A DNA stretch of 64,000 bases from Carya illinoinensis. Its lineage: Eukaryota > Streptophyta > Magnoliopsida > Fagales > Juglandaceae. Below are positions 1 through 13,000 of this stretch, piece by piece (the first letter of the stretch is position 1; the number at the start of each line of letters is the position of its first letter). The notes below the pieces were generated by a model. That model searched no databases. It was not told where the DNA came from and was given only the letters and a program-made list of their open reading frames with translations. Made by a program: the position numbers and the translations under genes. The stretch is from positions 2,666,001 to 2,730,000 of the forward strand of contig NC_056767.1 of the NCBI RefSeq assembly GCF_018687715.1, in the 5' to 3' direction.

Positions 1-570
1 CTTTGGCACTCGTTAATATCTGTGAAACAATTCAACATCGTATAATCAAGCACGAATTTTAAGGAACCTAAAGTAAGTAGTTCAGTTGAAAAAATAAATA
101 AATAAACTTGATAGCCAGGAGAAAATGACACGAATTAATGCAATATTTGAAATTCTAGAATTTTTTTTTTTTTTACTTAATTCTACGATTTAAAGTGGAC
201 CGAAGAAATAAACATACGAAAGTGATTTGCATTTAATATTGTTTGAAAGAGCAATTCATTCAATCGAGAAGTTATAAATGTTGTGGATTTCAATTTATAC
301 TCATATCTACTTTTTTTATATTTACAATATATTATTATATATAATGTAATATAATTTAGTTGATCTATACACACAAAATAAAAATATATAAGCCAAATAA
401 ATATTAAAAAATAAAATCAAAATATGAAAAAATTGGATAAATAATATTTCCAAGATATTTTTAAACAAATAAAATAGATGTGTTTTAAATGATGAACAAT
501 AAAAAGAATTTGTATATTGCAATTTAAAAGTAAAAGGAAACCATTGAGAATGCTCTTAAATTTCATATAT

Positions 571-606
<36 letters not shown>

Positions 607-743
607 TAATATTCACTTAATATTTCACACACTCTCAATTGAGGCGCTATCAAATTTAGGCAAGAACTTGTGGAGATCATTTTGCCCTTTCCTGTGCCCC
701 AGCCAGATTTTCCTACAATCTAATGTGTAGATGAGATAAAACA
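1..743. other. AT-rich intergenic DNA, no gene seen
   Basis: No open frame here shows a recognisable domain and the composition is strongly AT-rich. A TA dinucleotide microsatellite lies at about 573-602. If the WAK-like gene to the right is still functional, this stretch would be part of its first intron, because the gene runs leftwards; no kinase-coding exon is visible before the window edge. Confidence 0.6.
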
Positions 744-1566
744 CACTACAACAAATTCAGCTATTTGCCACCATTTTTTTTCCCACACATGAAAAATTGC
801 CGCTTATACATATGTATTCTCACAAAATTATTGTCTCCAAAAATACTCAACAAAATTGTCAATAAAAATATCCAATATCGGCAACAAATAATCACCAAAA
901 ATATTTTGCGTCACAATAAGTCTAAATCTGCTGCAATGTGTTTGTTCTAACGACATACAGTCGTCACTAAAGGGAGAAACCTTTTCATAACAAACTGAAT
1001 TCTATTGTGACAAACAAGTGTTGTCATTATACCCAGGATATATAAATAGGCCCAAGTTGCCAATACTAACATATTTCAAGGAATTGTCGTTGTCCGAAAA
1101 GCCAATTGAAGTCAAACATCCATTGTATAACCTCATGGCAATAAACTTATTGTTAGTCATCCAAGTTGCCATACTTGTATTTTTTTGGCGACATAAGTTC
1201 CCAGAAGACATCTATTTCCTACAACATATATTTGTGGTAAGTAATCAATAGCCAAGTTATGAATTTATCAGATAGCATATTAGTGGCAAGGTTGCATGCC
1301 GGGAATTGAGTTTGTTGGTCGAGATTGGGAGTTAGGTTTGCCGTATTACTGACAAACTAAATGACTTCTAGCAACGGCATAAATTGCCAATATATGTAAG
1401 TATTTTCGTCAAAATTTAAGATAGCCGAAAGTAGTAGTTAAATTGGCAATTTATTATCTACAATAATGTGGCGGTATTTTGTTGTGGCTTTATATTCATT
1501 TGCTGCAAATTAAATGGTATTTGCTGCAAAAACTTTTGGCGGCAATTGTATGTATTTGTTGTAGTG
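744..1566. mobile_element. Non-autonomous CACTA (En/Spm-type) transposon, 823 bp
   Basis: The left end reads CACTACAACAAAT and the right end ATTTGTTGTAGTG, a perfect 13-bp terminal inverted repeat starting with the CACTA signature. It is flanked by the trinucleotide ACA on both sides (741-743 and 1567-1569), the 3-bp target duplication expected of this superfamily. Inside are scattered short subterminal motifs with a TTGCC/GGCAA core on both strands, as in CACTA elements. There is no transposase, so it must depend on an autonomous relative. It sits 27 bp inside the intron that follows the WAK-like exon. Confidence 0.9.
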
Positions 1567-1593
1567 ACATTCTCTACTCCGAACTATACATAC

Positions 1594-2488
1594 CTTGGCA
1601 ACCATTGAGGAGGTATGGGTTTCCACCATAACCAGGATTGCATCTGCAACGGTATCCATACGAGGAATCATAACATGCGCTGTTCCTTCCGCATAGGATG
1701 TCCGACTTTGCGATAGCACGTTCACACGTTTCATATCTAATTCCCCAATCAAAGACCACAGGAAATTTCATATTGGACACGTTTGGAATCAGATATTCGG
1801 GGGAGAAATGGAACGCATCTCTTTTAACAATGAAAGCATAGCTGCAGGGATTGGACTTCCATACTCCTTTGTGCCCAGAAAAGCTCCGTACTGATAAACT
1901 AGATTCCCCCAATCCTTTTGGAATGTTTAACTGGCAACACCCAATTCCAGAACAAGACCCATTGGCCACATCGTTAATGTTTTCACAAACAGAGAGGCAG
2001 CCCGTGGAGAAGTTTGCATTGTTCTTGGTACCATTAAGGTAAGCAATAGTGTCACAACCAATGGCCACGAACAAGTTGTGGGTGTAAGAAAATGAACTGG
2101 AGAAATTTACAAGTAAACGACTACTTCGATTATCAGGGGTACCCAACTCGTTGAAACATTCATAGACAGGGTACCCAAAGAACTCAAATTGACCTTCGAG
2201 GGAAATGTTCTGAACAACGAAATTTCCATACATTGGCCGGCGGGTTTTGCCGGAGGAATCGTATGTGCAGTTGACGAAGTAATTATGATCGAGATAGCAC
2301 CTTTCAGAAGTGCCAAATGGAAATGGAATTTCAACATTTCCACACCGGTCGTTGCAGTTAGGCTTTGCTAATGGAGCTGCTGCTGCTGCTAGAATTGCTG
2401 CAGAAGCGGCCATTTCTAATATTAGTATGACACCAACGACCCATGTCATGTTGATCACTTGCAAGAGCATCATCCTTGGAAAACACAT
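1594..2488 (-). CDS. Wall-associated receptor kinase-like protein, exon 1 (extracellular part only)
   Basis: This exon encodes a signal peptide (a hydrophobic run after the paired Met at the start), a GUB_WAK_bind galacturonan-binding domain (Cys-rich, with the CGNVEIPFPFG stretch) and a partial EGF-like module near the end (CRCNPGYGGNPY). It ends at a clean donor, CAAG|GTATGT, at 1594/1593. WAK family members bind cell-wall pectin and continue into an EGF/transmembrane/kinase part; none of that is visible downstream within 1.6 kb, so the rest is beyond the window or lost. The open frame extends up to 2617, but the Met at 2488 directly precedes the signal peptide and leaves a plausible leader after the TATA-like box at 2657-2666. 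A CACTA element lies just inside the intron. A second broken copy is at 24778-25630. It could be a functional gene or a truncated relic. Confidence 0.75.
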
Positions 2489-2656
2489 ACCCCCTCTCTC
2501 TCTGCTAGGAGGAAAGGTTTCGTCTGTTTTGTTCGAAGCAGCGCTCCCGATAGATGGATGCTGAAGTTTTAATGGGCATGCATTTGGAAGGAACTTGGGA
2601 AATCCATTCAGAGCCATGATATGTTTTGTTTGAGCCAGCCAGATCGGCGGCTCCTA

Positions 2657-2666
2657 CTTATAAAAG
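2657..2666 (-). promoter_or_regulatory. TATA-like box of the WAK-like gene
   Basis: Read on the minus strand the sequence is CTTTTATAAG. It lies about 170 bp upstream of the favoured start at 2488 and only about 40 bp from the upstream in-frame Met at 2617. Transcription starting about 30 bp downstream would leave almost no leader for the upstream Met, which favours 2488. Confidence 0.45.
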
Positions 2667-4040
2667 AAATTATATTTGCTTTGTAGGTAAAAAGATTGAA
2701 AAATTTGAGACTCGTATAAAAAATAATTGTTATTGGTGGATCTCATTAAGATTGAACAAGCCGTCCAAGATTGTATCTAGGATTACCCTAAAATTAAAGT
2801 TCTCATTTAGATATCGAGAATATTTTAGAATATATATAAATAGTAGTGAAATAATTTATGTATAGTAGTGAAATATTCTAAGTTACAATGTTTTATTGGG
2901 TTTTAAGAAATGAGAGAAAAAAATTTGAATAAAAATATTATAAAGTTAAAAAATTATTTGAGTATAATTTTTTAATATTATTTTTGTTTAAAAGTTTAAA
3001 AAAGTTGCATAGAATTTTGTATTTTGTTTAGGAATTTAGAAAAGTTGTAATGATTAGATAATGATTAGATGAAAAAGTTAAATAATTGAAATTAAAAAAT
3101 ATTTAGTATTTAAATAATGTTTGGAAAGAAAATATATAAGAATATCTAAAAATATTGAGAATACTTTGTTCCAAACCCTCCACTAAACTTAGGTTAGATT
3201 TGAATAGTGAATTGAAATGAGATAAATTAATATGAAGGTTAAAAATTAAATAAAATATTATTAGAATATTATTTTTTTAATGTTATTACTGTTTTAGGAT
3301 TTAAAAAAATGAATTATTTATTATATTTTTATATATTGTAATAAGTATCTATCTTATATGAACAGTAATTTTCTTATCTTTATTGTATATTTATATTTTT
3401 ATCCTCGAATTGTTTTTATTTTTAAACCAAAGCTATCAGAAGTAGAGGATCAAGTGGTTAGCCAGGTGGCCCCACTAAGGAAATATTTTACACGTCAATG
3501 GGATAAGGTTGAAGCAAATCTTGAATCTGGATGTTGAGATCCACCCGATTGGCAATTTGGGATGTTGCATCCATCGTTGTATTTATTGTATATTTACATT
3601 TTTATCTCTGAATTGCTTTTACTTTTAAACCAAAACTATCAGAGAGAGTCCAGTGGTCAGAGGGAAAAAAAAAAAAAGAAAGAAAAAAGTCAAGTGGTTA
3701 GCCAAGTGGCCCCACTAAGGAAATATTTTACACGGCAATAGGATAAATATGAAGCAAATCTTGAATCTAGATGTTGAGGTCCACCCGATTGGGAATTTGG
3801 GATGTTGCATCCATCGTTCTTATTTCTTCATCTTCTTTATTTTAAATTTATTTTTTTAATTATTTTGTTGATATGGTGTGTTTAAGTTATTATTTATTTA
3901 AGAAATATATATAATTAATTAATGGTTCCGTGAGCTCAAATATACCTATAAATTCAAAAAATAATTTTCTAAAAAATAAACGATATTTTGAGATACATTA
4001 ATCTCTTCTTATTGATTGCTTTAATAATTAAGTTAGAAAT

Positions 4041-4071
<31 letters not shown>

Positions 4072-4810
4072 TGGTTCCATGAGCTCAAATATACCTACAA
4101 ATTCAAAAAGTAATTTTTCAAAAAATAAACGATATTTTGAGAGTTATTAATCTCGTATTGTTGATTGCTTTACTAATATATTAGAAATCGTAGTTCTAAC
4201 TTAATTAGTAAAGTCAAGTTTTTGGCCTTATCGTCACTACAATGCTGAGTTGAAGACTGAAAAAGATTCAATATAACCCTTTCAAAAAATTAAAAGTAAA
4301 AAATTCAATATAATGCGTCACGTTAACAAATATAATTAATAGCAATAAAATCTAAAAGATAAATAATATTTTTAGTTATAAAACATATAAGTGCCATAAT
4401 TTTTTTTAAAAAAATTAAGTAAATAAAGAACTTACATGAAAATTTTAGTTTATTTTTCATAATTAATATCAAATCACCAATTGTCATAATTCATCTATAA
4501 AATATAATTTATTTTTCATCCCCCACCCATTTATAAAAATATATATATTGTATTTAATTAATGTTTGTCCTTCGCATGTGAACTAATTTAATGTCTTCTT
4601 AATTTAATCAGTTTAGTAAGTTTCTGTTGGTTAATTAATTTCAGAAAATTTAGTTTAATTATTAGTTAACTATTTTACATTTATTTATTTATTTATTTTG
4701 CTTTTCTTTAACACTTAGAATCAAAAAAAAAAAATGTTATTTTCCTTTTATTTTGAAAAAATGGTTGAATAGTACGCAGATAAAAAATAATATTATATAA
4801 AGTAGTTGTC
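2667..4810. other. AT-rich intergenic DNA with two local tandem duplications
   Basis: No gene was found. One local duplication pairs about 3380-3582 with 3583-3817; both units share the sentence-like block around GGCCCCACTAAGG and GGGATGTTGCATCCATCG. A second pairs about 3910-4035 with 4068-4190, joined by a TA microsatellite at about 4025-4060; both units contain GAGCTCAAATATACCTA. Around 3185-3300 is a fragment resembling the short DNA transposons described elsewhere in the window. Confidence 0.6.
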
Positions 4811-7800
4811 TCTTTTCCCTGTTTGGTGTTGATTTATATCAACAAGAGGGCAATAATTGAATCACTTTTTTCAAACTATGATCGTCCATCAATAATAATA
4901 AAAGTTATAAAAATCTAGTTGTAAGTATAATTGCGTATTAATATATGTATCAATCTAATATAATTAGTCAAAAAGTAAATTTTATTTAAAACAATATTAA
5001 TTTAAATTTTAAATATGAATGAATCAGTATTAATACGTAAATTAGTATACGATTTTACTTATACATAACAAAACTCATAAAAATTTAAGACAAGAACATA
5101 CTACTTGATCTGTAGCCATTGATCATGTGGCACACACAGCTGATCCAATATGCCTTTCTAGTTTGAAGGGTGGAATATTTTAGCTCGTCGATCTGATCAT
5201 CTTTTAATTATGTCAAGCCTCTGCATAATTCTTTGGTTTTATGACAGTGATATTCTACGTTATGATCCATGTATTTTAAACAATAAACTAGGCATACATG
5301 CCTCAGGCACATAACATCTTTTACTAATTATGTAAAAATTTATAAAAATTATAATGATGAGATGAGATGAGTTGAAAGACTATCTTAATCCAAATCGAGC
5401 ACAACTCATCTCATCTCAACATTCGAGCTTGAAAGTCTTTCAACTTATCTCATCTCATCATTATATTTTTTATAAATTTTTATATAAAATATAATAAATA
5501 ATTTAACTTTTTTAAATTTTTAAATAATAATAATATTAAAAATTAATATTTTAATAATATTTTATTTAATTTTTATTTTTATCTCAATTTATTTCATTTC
5601 AATTTATTATACAGCTAAAACAACTAAATGATTGAAATAATTGTTGTCCTCGATTGCAAAAACTAAAATAAAATAATTCGTGTCCTTCTCCTGGATAGCG
5701 GCAGTTGCGACGTTACAGAGCTACCCCACAGGTACTCCAAAGCTACGACATTACTTTTTTCTCAGTGCAACTTTCTTTTCACTTTTTGAGTGTTATCAGT
5801 TCGGTCCAATTTGATTTTAGATAAAATTTATGATTGAATAGGTATATATTAGTTTTATATTTTTAAAAATTAATTATGTATTGGTTATTATATCCAGTTT
5901 TATCGATTTTAGTTCATTTTTTAATTTTAATATATTAAATATATTAGTATTTAAAAGAAATATGTTGGCAAGTTATTAAGTAATAAAATATATTTAATAT
6001 ATATATTTTATATTTAAAACATATGATCAAATAAATATTCATATTTAAAATTAAAATGTTATGTTATAAATTATAACATATTATTTCATACATAATTATA
6101 TATAATATATATAAAATATATTATATATAACATTAAAAATTAATAAAATATATATAATATGTGAACCAGTCTGGTCCAGTATTAGAAAACATAAAACCGA
6201 TTCCGAACAGGATTTGACCCATTTTTAAAATGAAGGAACCAATTCCAGACTGAATCAGTCGAAAATCGGATTAAAACAACTTATCCAATCCGGTCCGGAC
6301 TGATTTTTCAATTTATTTTTACACTCCTACACTTTTTTTAAACGGCCATTCAGTTAGCATATACCATGTATCTCACATCCGCTATATAATTCTGTTTATT
6401 TATTTTTACTTAAAGATTAAGATAGAACTTGGATGATGAGATAAGATGATTTTAGATGAAAGTTAAAAGTTGAATAAAATATTATTATAATATATTTTTT
6501 AATATTATTATTATTTTATAATTTGAAAAATGTTGAATTGTTTATAGTATTTTATGTGAAAATTTATAAAAATTATAATGATAAGATGACATAAGTTTTG
6601 ATGATTTTATTAGCTAAACCTAGCCTAGAAAAGTATTTTTAATAATTTTGTAATTTTTTTAAAATATATTTTAATAAATAAAAAAGCATTAAAAAAAATA
6701 CGCCTTGGATGAGAATTCTTTGTGTGTAGCATTGCCCATTCTGTAGATACTAGATATCTTAAAAGGTGTTAATTACTCATGGTGGATTCCTTGCTTTCAT
6801 GGTCTACTTATCATAAGAAAGGCATGCATTTAGGCTTGGTTTAAATAATGAAAATCTTTAATTTTATCTTATTTTAATATTTAAATATCACAATTACAAA
6901 TATTTTTTAATTTTAAATTTTTAACTTTTTTATTTAATTATTATAAATTTCTTAAACTTTCAAATAAAATACAGAAAAAAAATTCAACTTTTTCAAATCT
7001 TAAAACAAAAATAATATTAAGAAATTATATTATAACAATATTTTAATATTATTATATATGTTTATTCAATTTTTTCTCTCTCACTTTCTAAAAATTCATA
7101 AAATATCACAATTCAAATCACTTCATTATTATTTACTAATATTTTACTATTATTCATAAATTATTTCATCTCACTATCTAAACTATGTCTAATAAGAATA
7201 GATTCATGGGCTAGTAAAGTAACATTTTAAAATATGGTACTACGTTAATACTATAAATAATTAAATTTATTTTTTATTAATTTCTATTTTTTAAATAAGT
7301 AATAATTTTATATAATATCATAACAAATCTTAAATTTAACTTTATCTTTTACTCATTTAATTAAATATTTTATGTATTATTAACCTCCTTAATTTTATTG
7401 CTTAAAGTTATCTTTTAAGTATTTTAATATTTTTTAACTTAATAATTAAATAAGTGATTATTAGTAAAATTATATATTTTTTTAAATTTTTTATTAATTA
7501 AACTTAGCTGATAAATAATTAAAGAAAATGACAAAACAGTACTATAACACGGGAGAAACGTGGCCGGTGAAAACATGAAGGCTAGGGTCCAACGAAAGAG
7601 ATTTCACATCCCGAGGCAAAAGTAGAAGGGACGAAAACGATTCACGTGATGTTTGGGAATAACTTTAGAAAATGTAAAGATGTATTCCCGATAAAATATT
7701 ATTCTCATCCGCTATTATTTTCTGTCTACAACCCCACATCTTACGTTGATTTCTTTTTTATTTTTTTCTTTCTTTTTTTATTAATAAAAATGAAAGAGAG

Positions 7801-8747
7801 GTTTGAGGAGAGAGAGCTTGATGAGAGAGAGAGAGAAGAGCGATTAGATGAGAAAGAATGAAATGATGGATGAAAATGACGAGAGTGAGAGTCAAATGAT
7901 GAGAGAGAGAGAGGGGGGTTTGATAAGGAGAAAATAAAAAATTAAAAAAAATTAAGAGAAAAATAGATAAGAAATAAAGAAATAATTTAATAAAAAATAA
8001 TGAGATAAGATAAAATAAAAGGTACGATGTGATGATAAAGAGTTTGAAGGGAGAGAGAGCTTGAAGGAGAGGGGTCCGTGAGATTGAGGAAAATAGAGGA
8101 GAGATAGTGAAATGATGAATTGTTTTGTATGAGATGTGCGGTGTGAGGTGTCTACTAATTGATCAATTATTTAAGGATAGTGACATGCTAACAACTTATA
8201 TATAATTTATAAATAATTTTAAATATAATAATATTTTTTATTATATTTAAATACATCAAATCGAAAATAAAAGTCAAAATAATATTTAAAATAATATTAT
8301 TTTATTACATAATTGTATACAAGTTGTTAATTAGTAGGAAAATTTATATTATTTAAATGTTGAATTGATTTGAATTTATTTAAAATGAAAATTGAAAGTT
8401 GAATAAAATATTATTATTATTTTAAAATTTGAAAAATTTAAATTATTTATTATATTTTATATTGAAATTTGAAAAATTGTAATGATTAAATAAGATGAAT
8501 TAAAGTGAGTTGAGAATCCAAATTGGCCCTTATAAAATAAGAAGATGACAAGGTATAAATATTTTTTTATCTCATCTCATATGTATATATTATAAATATA
8601 AATATTTTTTAATTTCAAATATTTAATTGTTTTATCTAATTATTATAAATTTTCTAAATTTCTAAATAAAATATAAAAAATACTTTAACTTTTTTTAAAT
8701 TTAAAAAAAAAATAAAATTGAGAAATTATATTATAATAAAATTTTAA
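4811..8747. repeat. Segmental duplication, copy 1 (about 3.9 kb)
   Basis: This block is nearly collinear with 9543-9957 plus 15799-19765. Shared landmarks include the GTTTGGTGTTGATTTATA start, the ATGACAGTGATATTCTACG stretch (5240 and 15813), GGAGAAACGTGGCCGGTGAAA (7551 and 18322) and the GA-rich tract near 7790-8110. No open frame with a known domain occurs in either copy. Copy 1 lacks the LINE and the Tourist-like MITE found in copy 2, so it preserves their empty sites. It contains purine-rich GAGA tracts and several MITE-like pieces. Confidence 0.85.
6831..7193. mobile_element. MITE-like element (also at about 17431-17793)
   Basis: The segment begins GGCTTGGTTTAAATAATGA and ends near ATCTCACTATCTAAACTATG; the two ends are imperfect inverted repeats (TTTAGATAATGA against TTTAGATAGTGA). 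The interior is AT-rich without coding capacity. The duplicate copy has the same ends, and related pieces recur at about 3185, 8560, 19590-19905 and 24578. Exact borders and target duplication were not resolved. Confidence 0.5.
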
Positions 8748-9542
8748 TTTCAAACCTAGTATGCGGAAAACGTGAAGGCTAGGATCCGACGAAAGAGAAT
8801 ATTTCACATCCCTAAGGCAAAAGTAGAAATGATGAAAGCCATGATCCGGTCCATAATTACAAACTTTAGAAAGAGCAAAAAATATCCCCTGGTCGGCAAT
8901 GATTTTTAATTATTCAGTCATTGAAGAGTCAATGCGAAAAAGACAATTAGTACAAAAATACTTTCATTATTTTCAGAAAAATCACATTTTCGACTGGTGT
9001 CATTCAGCACATCTAATAAAATGTTAGTATAATTTAATTTAAAAGATAAATTTTAAAATTTAAATTATATAAATGATGTAGTTAATATGTTCTCTACACA
9101 CTAAACTTAAGAATAGATTAACTTTATTCTCGCATTTAAAATTGGTCCGTGGAGTGATCCAACCAAGATAGTTTGATTATAGACATATAACATTATATTT
9201 ATTTCAGACCCTCAATCGGTGACACCTAAGTTGATAATGATAAAGAGTGGCTCTACAGCCACACATAGGAGTCCCGACAATGATTTTTATTTTTTATTTA
9301 CTTTTTTACTTTTTATAAATGCATTGTTTTAATATTTTTAAATATTTAAATTCTATGTCCCGACCTAGCTCTATAGTTGTATCTTCTACAAATAAACACT
9401 ATTATGCATGGCATCAATATTTCTCCCGACCTAGCTCTATAGTTGTATTAATATCTCTTATTGACTAATATATGATAAATGTAGGTAGGTATGAGATCAC
9501 ACATTGCTTTAGAAAATCTTGATTTCTATAATGTTTCAAAAG
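8748..9542. repeat. Spacer repeat homologous to 51293-52300
   Basis: The stretch starting GGAAAACGTGAAGGCTAGGA recurs at about 51297, and the homology runs, with indels, through the CTCTACAGCCACACATAG motif and on to the TTTATAATGTTTCAA region (about 9540 and 52300). No gene was found. It separates the two large tandem copies, so the third locus at 50.5-52.3 kb probably shows an older arrangement of the same block. Confidence 0.75.
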
Positions 9543-9957
9543 TCTTTTCCCCGTTTGGTGTTGATTTATACCAACAAGAGGTCAATAATTGAATCACTTT
9601 TTTCAAACTATAATCATCCATCAATAATAATAAAAGTTGGAAAAATCTAGTTATAAGTATAACTGCGTATTAATATGTACATCAATCTAATATGATTAGT
9701 CAAAAAGTAGATTTTATTTAAAATAGTACTAATTTAAATTTTGAATATGAATGAATTAGTATTGATACGTAAATTAGTACGCGATTTTATTTATACATAA
9801 CAAAACTCATAAAAATTTAAGACAAGAACGTAATACTTGATCTGTAGCAATTGATCATGTGGCACACACAGCTGATCCAAGATGCCTTTCCAGTTTGAAG
9901 GGAGTAATATTTTAGCTCGTTGATCTGATCATCTTTTAATTGTGTCAAGCCTCTGCA

Positions 9958-9966
9958 TAATACTTT

Positions 9967-9968
<2 letters not shown>
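9958..9968. repeat. Target-site duplication of the LINE (left)
   Basis: TAATACTTTAG here matches TAATTCTTTAG at 15799-15809 with one mismatch. The corresponding uninterrupted site in copy 1 is near 5223-5234. Confidence 0.75.
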
Positions 9969-10010
<42 letters not shown>

Positions 10011-10033
10011 GTAAATGGCTTTACTATATTGCA

Positions 10034-13000
10034 TCAAGGATTACAAGAAACCTTATCCACCCAAATAACATGGGCGATAGGTTCTGGTACAGATTCCCCC
10101 CATACAACCAAGTCATCCACATTCCAAGCCATTCTAGCTAGCTTATGAGCAGCCCTGTTGCCTACACGACTCACATGTTTACATAGACAAATTTCAAAAA
10201 GAGACATTAATCTTTTGACTTCAGAGGTTAAATTTCCTAACTGTGAGGCATCCTGTTGAGGTTCTTGTTGCAGTATTTCCACTAGCAGCTTACAATCTGA
10301 CTCCACCACCAACTTTGATATCCCTGATTGTATGCATAACTGAAGCCCCCTTAAGATTGCCACTAGCTCAATGGTTTCTGGTTCTTCTATATAGCATTCC
10401 ATCTTGCTAGCCGCAAGTATTACTTCACCCCTTCCATCCCGAAGCACTGCCCCAATTCCTGCTTTCTTTTGATCAAAAAATAAAGCTCCATCGACATTGA
10501 GTTTCAGAAACCCCTCGGGAGGGGGACTCCATAGACCATTTAGTTTGATATGGTCAGGGTTTTTCTGTTGAGAGCAGGACACAAAACTAGACTGAACTGA
10601 GAGGGCATGGTCCACAACTTGTTTAATAGGAAGAACAACCAAATCATGTATCTTCCTGTTTCTCCTATACCAGAAGCTCCATGCTATCAGGCAGAAAAAC
10701 TGCAACTCCTCAGTAGTCCCTTTGTTATGCACATGGTTGATTAGGTCAATGAAAAGAATAGGTTTCTGTATATCAAACAGTTTTGGAAGCTGGCCTTTCC
10801 AAAACTCTATCAGCTGGGGACAGTAAACAATTGCATGGCTCAAGTCCTCATTCTGTTCAGCACATAAACAACACTTAGGATCTATATCAACATGTCTCTT
10901 AATTAAGTTCAATCCTGTTGGTAAGCAGTCCTTGCATAATTTCCATGCAAAAATCCTTATTTTCAAAGGCAACTTCATCTTCCAGATTGCTTTCCACAGA
11001 CTATTCAAGCTGCTACTGTTTGAACTCTGCCCTACTGCATCATACAAGCCTTTTTGTAACAGCTTATAAGCACTACGAACACTAAACTCCCCACTTCTCT
11101 CTTCAGACCACATCCATCTGTCTTCATAGCCCTCTGGACATATTACTATTTTTAGTATCTTCTCTGCTATAATTGGATTGAATAGAGCTCGAACTTTTGA
11201 AATATCCCACCATCTGGTTTCCCCATTGATCAGAGTATCCACTGTCTCATTTTTCCTGTCCTGGCTCTCTTCAACTGAATGATCATGTAACACATTTCTG
11301 TGTCCTGGGATCCAATAATCATGCCAAATTCTGATATTTTTTCCATCCCCTACCCTCTTTTGACAACCCTGCTTTAAGAAAACTCTAGTCTCCCAAATCC
11401 CTCTCCATGCATAGGAAGGGTTATGCCCCAGCTTTGAGTCTAAGAACTCCCCTTTCGGGAAATATTTTGCTTTAAACACTTGGTACAACAAGGATTTAGA
11501 TTGTGTGACCAACCTCCAACCTTGTTTAGCCAGAAGGGCTGTGTTAAACAGCTTTAGTTCTTTAAAACCCAGCCCCCCTTGATACTTGGATTTGCACAAA
11601 TTCTTCCAGCTCACCCAATGAATTCTTTTGTTGTTTTCTGTTCTACCCCACCAGAATCTGGCCATCAAGCTTTCAAGTTCTCTAAACAGGCAATCTGGCA
11701 ATTTGAAGCAACTCATAGCATAGGTAGGAATAGCCAAAGCTACTGCCTTCAGTAGGATTTCCTTTCCTCCTTGAGACAGTTGTTTTTCTTTCCAACATTG
11801 CAGTTTCTTCCATACTCTTGACTTGATATCCGAGAAAGCATTGGCTTTCTTCCTACTTATCATTGGAGGCAAACCCAAGTATTTTTCATACTGTTGAATA
11901 GCACTTCCCCCCCACATGTTCCTTATTTCCTCTTGCATGGGAGAACTTACATTGCTGCTGAAAACCATACTTGTCTTATCCATATTCAATTTCTGCCCAG
12001 ATGCCAGTTCATACCTCTTAAGGATTCTTTGTAGCTCTAGATTTGTTTGGACATCAGCTTTACAGAAGATAACACTGTCATCAGCAAAGAGTAAGTGATT
12101 TATGGTTGGAGCCCCTCTGCATATTCGTATACCAGGTATCATTGAATTCAAAGCTGCTTGCTTCAACATACTGACTAAACCCTCAGTGCATAGGAGAAAG
12201 AGGTAAGGGGACAAAGGGTCCCCTTGTCTCAACCCACGAGTAGGTTTAATACAACCTGTTGGTACACCATTCAACATGACAGAAAAAAAAACTGAGGTCA
12301 CACAGTACATAATTAAGTTAATCCACCTGGTCTCAAACCCCATCTGAACCATGATTCTTTCCAGAAAATCCCACTCAACTCGATCGTAGGCTTTACTCAT
12401 GTCTAATTTGATGGACATGTAGCCTTTCTTTCCCCCTCTTCTGTGTCTTAGAAAATGAACAATTTCATAGGCCACTAACACATTATCAGTAATTAACCTA
12501 CCTGGTACAAATGCTGACTGAGAGGCAGATATTAGCATAGGGAGTAAAGCTTTCAACCTATTTGCTATAGCTTTGGACATGAGCTTATAAAGAACATTAC
12601 ATAAGCTAATAGGTCTAAAATCAACTACTTTAGTGGGATTCTGTTTTTTAGGAATTAAACAAATGAAAGAATGGTTTAACTCTTTAGGGAACACACCAGT
12701 ATTTAAAGACTCTAGCACTGCCTCAGACACTGAAGAGCCTATTGTACTCCAGTATTTTTGATAAAAGAGAGGGGGCATACCATCGGGACCAGGGGCCTTT
12801 GTTGGATGCATTTGAGAAAGGGCCAAGTTGACTTCTGCTGCAGTAAATGGTTTCTTCAATTCTTCATTCATTCGAGATGTGACTTTGCTCTCCACCCTAG
12901 CAGCAGATTCAGTATGGTCCCTCTCCTCTGAACTACTGAACAGCTGTTGAAAGTAGTTAACCACTAACTCTTCCATATCTCTTCCTTCTTTCCACTGGTT

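Noticed and set aside
765..1251. Short ORFs on both strands inside 744-1566
   Set aside because: They lie within a non-autonomous CACTA element and overlap each other in opposite frames; no domain.
1594..2617. Calling the first WAK-like exon a pseudogene
   Set aside because: The exon is intact with a good donor; kinase exons could lie beyond the left edge, so a partial gene is the safer call.
9969..10007. Long T tract as an assembly artefact or terminator
   Set aside because: Its position directly after ORF2 and next to the target duplication identifies it as the LINE poly(A) tail, though its exact length is uncertain.
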